Assembly (NCBI GenBank): GCA_963978545.1
Contig: OZ021727.1
Span: 90,324,447 to 90,388,446 of the forward strand
Direction: 5' to 3'
From: Linyphia triangularis
Lineage: Eukaryota > Arthropoda > Arachnida > Araneae > Linyphiidae
DNA length: 64,000 nucleotides
The position numbers were made by a program, and so were the translations under genes. The notes under the pieces are model-generated. The model did no database searches. It was not told the DNA's origin and worked only from the letters and a program-made list of their open reading frames with translations. Each line of letters starts with the position of its first letter. The stretch's first letter is position 1. Below, piece by piece: positions 36,301-48,300 of this stretch.

Positions 36301-39300
36301 TGTCGCAGAAAGCATGCAGCTCATTCTGAGGGAGATAGATATGGCATTCAACCTGAAATAAAAATGTTAAGGGGACTGTTAAGGCAAAAATTTGAAGCTT
36401 TTCGATTTTTATATTTTAGTGGAAATATATAGCCTGTGATTCTAGCTTTCAGTACATACCTTACTTTTGATGATCCGAGAAGAATTAAGAATATTATTTG
36501 AGTTCTTGTAAGAGCACATATCAGAAATCTTCCGTATTTCAATTTCTTAAATTGCATTTTTCTCTTCATGTGTATTTTAAGATTTTTAGGGTATTCGATT
36601 TGTTCCTTGCGATTCAAAAGTTGATGTATTTTTGTTTTAATTAGGAGATATTGTTTACTATACTATTTTGAACACAATTGTGCATGGATTTTGGAATCTG
36701 GTATTTTTTTATTGTTTTACAGCAATTTTCGTAATGCTTTTATTTAAAAAGTTTACATTTTTTGCCGTTGTACGAATGTTTTACTTTTAAATAATTAACC
36801 AATGAGTAAAATTCAAAATCCATGCACAATTATGTCAATATATATTCTATTTGCTTGTACAAAAAAAATGAGACAGATTGCAAAAAATTTGAATCGCAAG
36901 GAGCATTTTTAAAATTACGGAAAAAACGCTAAATTTTTCAATAAAAATTTAATTTCTTGAAAAAAAATCAATATAAATTTTTGGGTTGTGTTTCATCTAA
37001 TTGCTATTGAACTGCAAAAAAAATATCATGAATTTTAGGCAAAAATTGAAGAATTTTTATTTTTGACTTAACAGTCCCCTTTTAATCGAAATTAGATACA
37101 AAGTCACAAATAACGTGTCTCCAAATTATTATTAACCCTTTGCACTCTAAGCTTTTTCATGCGGAGGGACCAGCAACTCGAGACATTTTTGGTTCAGTTG
37201 GCCTTTATAGAAACTAAACACAGTCATTGGCCTTGCTTCAAATTTCCGCATCAAACCTAGTGGTCATCTCGTGTTTCGACATCCAATTGTGTGGCGCCTG
37301 AGAGGCACCGCTCAAGCGCAAAGGGTTAAAACATAATATTGCACATCAAACTGCAGGCAATATGGTATAATACAGAATATATAAAACTAATGAACGAATA
37401 AGGTTGTTTAATTGCATTAACCTGTAACATTATGCCATGCGATCGATAACCATTGAGTCAACGTAACAATGGACTATTCCAGCATTTTTTTTTTATTTAT
37501 TTAATTCTAAAAGTTTCGTTGGTTGGTTGTTTTCAGATTATCTGGCGCCTTCAGCAACACGAGGGCTATAATGCCCGAAACATTCGTCATCAGACAAGCC
37601 AACATATATTTACAAACACCCATGCCTAACGCGGGACTCGAACCCGCAACCTCGCGGTCTAGAAGCTAGCACGCTAACCACTATACCGTTTGGTCGGCCT
37701 AAATGTTTCGAAAAGGCCATAAACACAAACATTTCTGCTCACCGTGTTTTTTTTAAATTTTTTTATTTTTTATTTTCAAATTTGAAACCTAAGTTCCCTG
37801 GTTTGTTTCAGCGGAAAAAGCAACTCATTCTGCTCAAAGCTAATGTGACGTCACGTGTTCCGAACTTTGCTTGAAACGTAGCAGCTGAAACCAGTTTGCA
37901 AATCGCGCCAACTTTCACGGGATATGGCAATTGCTTAAAAAACTGACACCTTGGCAGAAACCTCACGGTAACCATAGAAACGAAAGGAAATTTTGACGTC
38001 AGATAAAATGCAGTATTTGAATATTTGGAAACGAAAAGAAATTCTTCATAATTATAATCTAAATTCACTTACTTTTAAAGAATTTGAGAATGGACAATTT
38101 CCACATTTTTTATAAAAGAGTGAAATTAGTACATATTTAGGAAGAATTTCTTTCCGATTCCAAATATTTAAACAAAAGTTCTTTAAAAAAAAAATAGTTA
38201 TTTAAATATTATAAAAGAAAATGCACCAAAACCGAGCCAAAACCAGTCCGATCAAAACAGTCAACAAGATCAGTTACGTAAAGAAACCCGATCGTTTCTA
38301 TGGTTATTGTGAGGTTTCTGCCAAATTGTTGGCGTTGAAAAAGTTGGCGTTGGTAGACCATTGATATATTCCATACAAGTTGGCGTGATTTACGAGAAAC
38401 TTGCAAATCTGGCTTCCGCTGTTGCATTTCAAGCCAAGATGGCTGAGAAGCCGTGACGTCACATTCAATGCCAACGGAATGGGTCGTTTTCTCTCCAACA
38501 AGGTAATTTTGATCGCAAATTTTAAAAGAAAAAAGGAAAAGAGCATTGAGCAGAAATTTTTATGTTTATGGCCTGTTCGAATCATTTAGTATTGCATAAA
38601 AATTAAATAAAAAATGCGAGAATTGTCCATTGACTAAATTAAATTAATTTAGCTTGTAAAATATAGTTCTCTTTCTAAAATGTAAATTCAAAGAAGATAA
38701 TTGCACTAATTTGTAACTCTTTTATCAGAAGCAACTAATCTGATACAATTCGTATTGCACGCAACTAAATGTTGAATAACTAGTTCCTGCAGTATTGCAG
38801 CTTATATAGAGATAATTGGTTGGTTGTATTCGGATTATCTGGCACCGTCAGCAACACGAGGGCTATAATGCGCCGTAACATTCGTCATTAGACAAGCCAA
38901 CATACATTTACAAGCCTAACACGGGACTAGAACCCGCAACCTCGCGGTCCAGAAGCTAACACGCTAACCACTATACCGTTTGGTCGTCATAGAGATAATA
39001 GGAAAGCCATATTGTAAACTTTTAGTTTTAGAAGTCTGCCAAGTAAGTACAGGCAAACCATTTGATAATATTGCTGGCCTTCGAACCAATCGTTATCAAA
39101 GTCGTAGATAAACTTAATTCTTGGAATACTAAAGCACTGGAGAAGTCTAGTAATATAATAACATCATTAATTTTCCTACTGTTATTTTGAGTATTTCTTT
39201 TTAGCATAGATTGGTTTACAGAACCAGAAACACTTGCAATAGAATTAGTCATTCCATTTCGTTACGTACATTCAACATTTTTGAAACCGAAAACCAATTA

Positions 39301-42300
39301 AATAGTCTCAAATAAAAACTACAGCTGGGTCTAAGACAAATCGATAAGATACATTCGTATTATCAGTATCTAAACAATATTCAACTTATAGATTATAGTT
39401 CGAGAGGCGACTGCAATTTTAGGACCCCATCGAACATCATTCTAAATTTTTTTATAGAAATTAGAGAATAGTAGATTAGGAATCCACTGGTCTGTCGTGG
39501 CAAAAATGGAAAAAACTGATCAATAATAGACTTGGAATGAGTTGAACTAAAATCCAATTGCCAAATATGTCATAACTTGCCAAAAATAGAACAAACTTAT
39601 TCGTCTGGCAACCCACTTCATTTTGATTTTCAATGAGAAAAAGGGCAAACGATTTCTAATCTTTGGCTCGGAAAACTTATATCTTTTAAAAGTAAGCCAA
39701 ATTGGTGACATCAGTTACGTCATCATTAACGTAATATGTTTGCCGACTTGGCTCCCTTTTAATAGATGCAAGTAGACCGTCGCCAGATATCTGAATCGTC
39801 TGCAACCTTCTTAATTGAAAATTAAAGAGCGAGGGTTACCAAATAAAAAAAAAAAAAATGCTCATTTGGCAAGTTATGGCGCATTTGGCAATTGGATTTA
39901 GTTCAACTTATTAAAAGTCGATTTTTGATCAGTTTCGGCCATATTTGCCACGGCAGACCAGTGGATTCGTAATCTCCTCACTTTTCTCTAAAAATTCAGA
40001 ATGATGTTCGATGGAGTCCAAAAATTGCAGTCGCCTCTCAGTCTATTATAAAAGGAAGCTATAAAGTATTATTTGGGCAATTCTCTGGCTGATGCACTGC
40101 CATTTTGGATCTTTTTTCTACTCTTAAACTGATAAGAATTATATAATTAAGAAATCTAATAGTTATGTTTTCATATTATATCATACTACTTGGGGACAAA
40201 GTTATATGGAAAAATAATTATTTTATATAGGTCAAATATGCATTTATATCATCTGACGCACGGGACATGGACGTGTCTTGAGTCAGACGATATAAATGCA
40301 TATTTGTCCTTGTTAAAATAATTATTTTTCCATATAACTTTGTCCCCAAGTAGAGCGATATTAAACAAAAGCAGAATTGATAGATTGATAATAATTTTAG
40401 AATTCTAATTTGTTTACGAGTAGAAAAAAAGAGTAAACATGTATCTTGCTTACTGCAGAGAATTGCCCATTTATAAAAAAAAATTCACAATTTCGGAAAA
40501 TATATAAAAACCAACAGTAATTAGGGGTGTGGAACATTACACAGCTTTTAATTGCATTATAATATCAGCGTGGATTTGTGACATTTACCGTTTTTATATT
40601 TTAATCATTCATTTAGAAAAAAAAATTACAGTTTGGTGATATTTTTTCCGATAATTCTTGTATGGGGTCTTTAAAAAAAAACTCGGATAAAATGATTTTG
40701 GCGATAATCTGTTCGATAATTCTTACATAATCCCTTCTTATAAGTGAAACTGATGAGAGAAATAAATGATATTTGATGAGGTATGGTCAAGGAAAGAGAA
40801 CTCTTTACGCCATTAAATCATTTTTACGGGATTTTTGGAGAAGGGTATGTTTAGAATACCTTAAGAGGCATTACCTCAGCAATTTTCATCAAAATCATTT
40901 GAGCCGTTTTTTAGCAATCATCGAAAAACATGATTTTTTCAATGGCAGCTACCTTTTGCGCATGTGCGATTTTGACGAATACCTTAGTGGTAGGTCGCAT
41001 GGTCACCACTAACCTGTGCACCTAATTTGAACATCGTAGGTCAATTTGTTTGGGAGTTATGCTGACCACAGACATACATTTTTTGTCAGGAAACATGGAG
41101 AAATGCAAAAAACAATTTATTTTTTTTGACCGAATACTCTACTCTCATTACTCTCTGTATACATGAGTAATTAAAAGTAAAATTATAAAAACATGCATCG
41201 AATTTTAATTAGAATAAAAAAAAATGATTTAGGACAGATGTTCAGTTTTCCCTGGGCCTTAACTTACTTACAAAGTTATTTCTCGTAATTTTAGTTTTGT
41301 GAAACCTCGATACAACTGAAGCATTCATCTCTTTTTATAAGCAGGCGGAGCAGGTGCATTCCCACCCAATGATTTTCCCACGCATGCCCAAACATTAAGT
41401 GTGGACAGACACCGGACCGTACTTGACCAATTGAAAACAATACCTCTGGGCTTAAGGCCCAGGTTAAAAATATTAATTTGAAACTTTACTCAAAGTTGTC
41501 TTTTTACCAGACGACTCTAGTGCAAATGATTGGAAAACTTTCACCATTACACTCATACTGCCTTGATGAAATAAACTGAAACGGAGGCACAGATTGGCAT
41601 GGAGACTGAAATTCCAAGTTCTCGCATCGTTGTGAACCAAAGTCGGATTTGACATTACACTATCTGGCCAAAAGTATCCGGACACCCCTTAAAAAAGTGG
41701 TTCTGGCGAGTGACGCAATTTGATATGTAATTGAAAGCTATAAAAGTGTTGGTAGTGGTTTGTCAGATTGTATTTATGCGTTTGTGAGGCACTGAGTAAG
41801 TCAAAGGAGCTTAGCGAGTTTGATCGCGGCAGAATAGTGGGATGCCACCTTTGTGGGAAATCAGTTCGTGAGATTGCGGACATTCTACAGAAGCCTAAAT
41901 CCATTGTGAGTGATGTAATTGTGAAGTGGAAACGTCGAGGCAGTGAAACTGCCGAAAAACGAACCGGTAGGCCGAAAAAACTAGGTGAACGCAGCCGCAG
42001 AACTCTAAAAAGGGTAGTGAAACAAAGTCGGAAATCCTCGTTGGTGGAAATTTCTCAGGAGTACCAAAGTTCAGGCGTTAGTTTAGCAGCAGGACTGTCC
42101 GTCGAGAGTTAAAATACTTGGGATTCCATGGTCGTGCAGCCGCTCACAAGCTGAACATCACTCCTCAGAATGCGACGCATCGATTACAATGGTGTAGAGC
42201 TCACCGTCATTGAACTGTGGACATGTGGAACACTGTTCTTTGGAGTGATGAATCTCGATTTACAGTCTGGCAGTCGGATGGACGCATCTGGGTTTGGCGG

Positions 42301-45300
42301 ATGCCCGGCGAACGTTTTTATAGTGACTGCATTGTGCCGACTGTTAAGTTTGGTGGTGGAAGCATAATGGTGTGGGGGTGTTTCTCGTGGTTTGGCCCGA
42401 GTCCGTTAGTTCCTGTGGTTGGAAACATGAACTTGGAGATGTATGTGGGTATTCTGGACAATGCTGCACTCCCAACTCTATGGCAATATTTCGGGGAAGG
42501 CCCATTTCTCTTCCAGCAGGATAACTGCTCCATTCACACATCGAGGCTTGCACAGACGTGGTTTGACGAAATGGGTGTTCAAAAACTGGCCTTCTCAAGG
42601 CCTATTCTAAGGGATTTTTACGACTGCCCAAACTTCCGTCCCCCCCCCCTCTCCCCCCCCCCCTGACATTACAAACATTATTACGCTAAACAGAGAATAA
42701 AAAAATTAGAAAAAATAGGCCTATTAAGCAGTCTCATAATGATATTTTCGCCTCCTATGTATGGAATTTAAAATTGTGATTCGTCATGTTGTCGATCCAT
42801 AAGTCCCCATTTATACGTTTATAATTTCAGGTCTTCCTAGTTTTTAAATTTAACACAAAGTTGTTAAAATTTAAACCTAATTATTTAACTTAAAACACTA
42901 CTAAATTCGAGGCGTTAAGGGGAACGAATAACCGCCAGAATAGCTTCGATTATGTCAAATATGCCAATTATTGGGTTGCCTGGTAAGAGTTTTTCTTGAA
43001 GCTGAAACTTCAAAGAAGGAAGGGTTGCATAAACAAATAAAAAAGTCGTTTTAAATTTTATTATACTCAAATTCAAAAAGATGAATAATAATTGCACTCC
43101 TTTAATAAAATCATATTTTTAATTTCCTTGTTTTTCTATTTTTTACGACTGCCCAATATCTGATTTACGACTGCCCAAATACAATTTACGACTGCCCAAA
43201 TAGGCCACGACTGCCCGTTAGAATAGGCCCTGGGCCTTCTCAGAGCCCCGATCTAAATCCCATAGAACATCTTTGGGACGAATTAGAGCGCAGATTACGT
43301 AGCCAGCAAAAATTGACCATCTTCACTGCAAGCACTCACTTCAGCTGTGATTCACGCCCCGAAGGCAATCTCTATGGTCACCTATAAATAATTGGTGGAA
43401 GGTCTTCCCAAACGTGTGCAGGCTGTCATTGATGCAAAAGGGGGATCAACATCATATTAATATGTACCTCAGGACGCTCTAAGTCCATACCACTGGGTGT
43501 CCGGATACTTTTGGCCAGATAGTGTATGTAGTCCCCGACCACTGCATGCACTATGAATTCGTGCCACTTAACAATGCAGAGATATAAAAGAATCTTGAAA
43601 GACTGCTTACCTGCAAGTTGGCTGGTTTAATCGATGCCTCATCATATATTAGTTCGATCTGTTTACTGTTGAAGTTGGCGAGGCCAATAGACCTGGCCAT
43701 CCCTTGGACGACCATATCTTCCATCATCTAGTGGAATAATTTAATGAAACTCAATTGCACATTGGGCAAGAGACTATACAATTAGTTACAAACATGACTA
43801 ATCACCACCAATGATTTCCGTACAACTGTAGCAAACCGTTAAATCTAGTCTTACGACCGCAAGAGAACTTGTATCTAACGATGGCAAAACACACGTTTCA
43901 GATTTAAATTTAAATTAAGCTGACCAAACGGTATAGTGGTTAGCGTGCTAGCCTCTAGACCGCGAGGTTGCTGGTTCGAGTACCGTGTTGGCATGGGTGT
44001 TTGTAAATGTATGTTGGCTTGTCTAATGACGAATGTTTCGGAGCATTATAGCCCTCGCGTTGCTGACGGCGCCAGATAATCTGAATACAACCAGATTTAA
44101 ATTCAATTATGTTTTCTTTATATATTAGTTATTCTTTCACAATGCAGTCATTTTGACTGCTTTTAAGCAATATAGGTATATACTAAGTTTCAGTTGGTTG
44201 GTTGTTTTCAGATTATCTGGCGCCCTCAGCAACACGAGGGCTATAATGCGCCGAAACATTCGTCCTTTGACAAGCCAGCAGACATTTACACCCACCCATA
44301 CCTAATACGGGATTCGAACCCGCAACCTCGCGGTCTAGAGGCTTGCAAGCTAACCACTACACCGTTTGGTCGGCACTAAGTTTCAGTCTTTCTAGTGTTA
44401 AAAACGAGTGAAATTAGTTTACATCTATAAATAATTTCTTTCCGATTCCAAATATTTAATCAAAAGTTCTTAATTTTTAAATAATTAATTTTATGAAAGG
44501 AAAGATGCCCGAAAACCTCGTCCTATCAAAATGATCCTCTATTACTGCGACGACAAAACATCCTTCCGTTTCTATAATTATCGTGAAGTTGGCGAGTTGC
44601 TTGTTTAGATTTTTATGCCGCAAAACTAACACAAGGACCATGCTGCGCAAAGTTATCACGAGGCTCCGATCAAAACTGATATTTTCTTAATGGAATATTT
44701 TAATCAAGTTTTAAAACTTAATTTTCCGATATTAAGCCACATGGGGTAACATTCAATGCCGAATTTCATGGGAAACTAATAAATTAACGCTGAGTTTTAA
44801 GTACGGAGAACTGTTTTTACGTCGTGTTACACAGGGTCTCATGTTGGGCAATTTCTCGTTAACGATGTTTGACTGCATTTAAAACGTAGCCTTACCTTCC
44901 ACGTTTGAACAAGGTTAACATGATCAATCACAACAGCGCCATCTTTGAAAGAATATAGTTCATCATTGTCTGTCCGCTAAAAATAAAAACTTAAGAATAG
45001 AAGCAGAACTGAAATAAATGTATATACTAAACTCTGACTTAACTAGTGATCAGCAAGAGACGTAACCCGGTTTCAGTAGCTGTGTGATTCCATTCTTATG
45101 TGACGTCGTCGAACTGCAGGGAGGTTGCATGAACCGCGTTGCCAGAGTTAGCGTGATTATCGCCAATATTTCTTGCCTAAGTGAGTAAACATTTGAAAAA
45201 AGAAAACCTATTTTTGGGTGAGGGAATAGATGCATTTTCGCCGAATTTTTTCTTCATTACGAAAAAGTGCTCGTTGGAAAAGGATACTTTTCTGAAAGAA

Positions 45301-48300
45301 AATTAATATATGAATATGGGTATTTTGTGAATTTTTTTGTGGTAAAGGAGTTGATTGCTGTTTCGTAATATTTTACTTAAAACTTAAAATATTCGTTATC
45401 TAATACATTTTTCTAAAATCTTAAGCTCTATTCTATCACTGAATCTGCAGTTGAAATTATAACTAAATTCTTTGTGCATTTCGAGTATTTACCTGCAAAC
45501 AGCATTTAACTTAAAAACTGTTTCTACAAAATTGTTTTTTTTTTATTATTTGGAAACCAATTTTTTTTTACTTAAATATTGCAAATTTGTTTTTAAGATT
45601 GCCAAACACAACCTTTGTTAAGTTTCTTAGAACAAAACTCAATAACCTAAATGAAGAATTCTCGCAATGAAATATTAATTTGCAAAGTTATCAACAGAAC
45701 TCTAATATAAATTTCGACAGTCCATTCAATTTTTCTGGCAACTTTTAACACGTAGATTTAGCTTCACAAAAACTGTAAATGATGGCTATGCACTGTATTA
45801 AAGACAGCACCAAAACTGGATATTTTAAAAGATTCTTGAAATATTTACATTTGTTGATAGCTATTAAAAAAAATATTTTTACGTTAGTGTCTTTGTGTTG
45901 CCTTTTACACAACAGTTACATAACAAAAACCTTCATTATTATTTTCACATTATATGGCTCAAGGGCAACACATGGGCCAAACTGAGCCACAAAATTTGAT
46001 AGATTTGGTTGTTTTCAGATTATCTGGCGCCGTCAGCAACACGAGGGCTATAATGCGCCGAAACATTCGTCATTAGACAAGCCAACATACATTTACAAAC
46101 ACCCGTGCCAGACACGGGACTCGAACCCGGCAACTTCGCGGTCTAGAAGCTAGTATGCTAACCATTATGCTGTTTGGTCGGCCAAAATTTGATAGAATGC
46201 ATTGTCATCGAATCTATCTGCCAAGTTTCAGCCTGATTTGATCACAGCAAGGGAATTAATTTGGCGTCCTCAGATTTTCTCGACATCGACAAAATTGCCC
46301 ACAAACCCATGCACACGAAAAATTACCTATGCACACGAAATCGCAGTCGGCATAAAGGATTGAGAAAAAGAAAAAAAAATGTCTTTAAGTTGGGGAATCT
46401 CCTTCAAATCTCACTTACCTTTGTGGCAATTGGCGAGTGAATAAGAAACAAGTCGATGTAATCGAGTTGAAGATCTATAAGCGATTTCTCCAAGAAATTT
46501 TCAACATCCGTCATTCCATTGCTCGGCAGCTAAACAATAAAATAAGGCACAAGTTAAAATCCATGATCAGTCATTAAGGTATACATATACAAATGAGATG
46601 ATTTTCTTTAATTTTTAGTTAATAATTTCAAACCTTTTGGAAGTATATCAGTATTAAAAATGATGCATTTATATATATAAATTTTATTTTTCCTTCAGTT
46701 TTTTAATCAGCTAATTATAATTAAAGTGACTAATTAGGACATTATTAGAACATACATAAATAAAATTGTAATTAACTTAGAGGTATGATTTTTACTGCAA
46801 ATAAAAGATATTATATTGACGCATGTTTCTATGGAGGATTTTGAATTTGGATGCAATATTTATTTAATTATAAATTTTTAAATAAAAAGTTAAAAAAATA
46901 CTTAGTTTTTAACAAAAAATTAAGTTTAAAATATTTATAAAAAATATGTTCATAACAATATATGTTAGATTCTCCATAGAAAACACATTCACAACTTACG
47001 TCTTCAGAACAAAATTAGAATTTTGTAAATCGGACAATTTATTACGAAGTTATGACCGTTGGTGTAAAGTCATATAACACCAAAATGTATTTCTTCAGAA
47101 AACGCGTTTAAAGTTTACTACACTAATGAAAGGGATACAAATCAGGTTCACAAATTCCACTGTAATTTGAAAAGTAAATTGAGTCTCAGAAAGAAAATGG
47201 TATTATTTTAAAGGTAATGAATTCGAGAATATTTTAAAACAAAAAAACAAAAACGCAGACTTGAGTCAAATTTTGAAATTCCTAATGTATATGTATACCT
47301 TAAATAAAGGCATAATATATAATTAATCTATAAATGCATACCTTGTCTACTATAAAGAGATCTTCCCTTTTGACCTTTCCAGTGTCCAATATCTTTTTCA
47401 AAATCTCTCCAAGTAGTTTCTGGTTTCCGTAACTGAACTCGGTGTCAATCTGTCGATATCCAACATCAATGGCAGTCGTTAGAGCAGTTTCAAGAGCAAC
47501 TTTATCTGTCATCTAAAATGAAGGTCACATTTTACAATCACTCAAACAATAGGATAGATGCGTTTTAGGAAGCAAAGGGGCATTTTTAGGTACAGTACGC
47601 ATTAATTAATAGTTTAAAAAACTAAAAAATACGCTTTAATAGAAAAGTGAACTAAAAAGTAGAAAATAATTTTAAATAAGTTTGAAATAAGAATAGAGTG
47701 ATTAACAAGAAATATTTATTTTATCGTAAAAAAGCGTGGGGTGCTTTTTGAGATATTTTCATAATGGCTCTACTCTTACCAATATCTGTCATTAAATATT
47801 TTCAACAATTGACATCAAGCACCCCACGCTTTTTTACGATAAAATAAATATTTCTTGTTAATCACTCTATTCTTATTTCAAACTTATTTAAAATTATTTT
47901 CTACTTTTTAGTTCACTTTTCTATTAAAGCGTATTTTTTAGTTTTTTAAACTATTAATTATTTTCTACTTTTTAGTTTGGTTTTCTATTAAAGCGTGTTT
48001 TTTAATTTTTAAACTATTAATTATTTTTTCTGTGAACTCTTAATTTTTTTCTAGTTTCTCTTTTTTTACAAAACTCTCCAGTTGTTTCTGCCAATAGTCA
48101 CATGCTCGTCTCAAATTTAAGTTATGTGTATGCCTTAGTACACACCGTATTACTTGGCACAAAACACTACCGTGTCTCTGAATATGAAAAATCACTAATC
48201 CTGAAGATCCTGGTAAGGATAATGCGACTAAAAAAACACGCTTTGTATAACTGTCGTTCAAACGACAAATATTTCAAATGGCACACCAGGGTTCGATTGA

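Larger units (their letters stand above)
41658..43524 (+). mobile_element. Tc1-like transposon, interrupted
   Basis: Terminal repeats start CACTATCTGGCCAAAAGTAT and continue CCGGACACCC, flanked by TA (41656-41657 and 43525-43526). Without the hAT insertion it is about 1.22 kb, usual for Tc1-like elements with one transposase gene. It lies in AKR intron 5, and its right end is 84 bp from exon 5. Confidence 0.93.

Noticed and set aside
47510..47512. ATG at the start of AKR exon 2 as translation start
   Set aside because: It directly follows an acceptor AG, and the upstream exon 1 supplies the conserved first barrel strand in the same phase.
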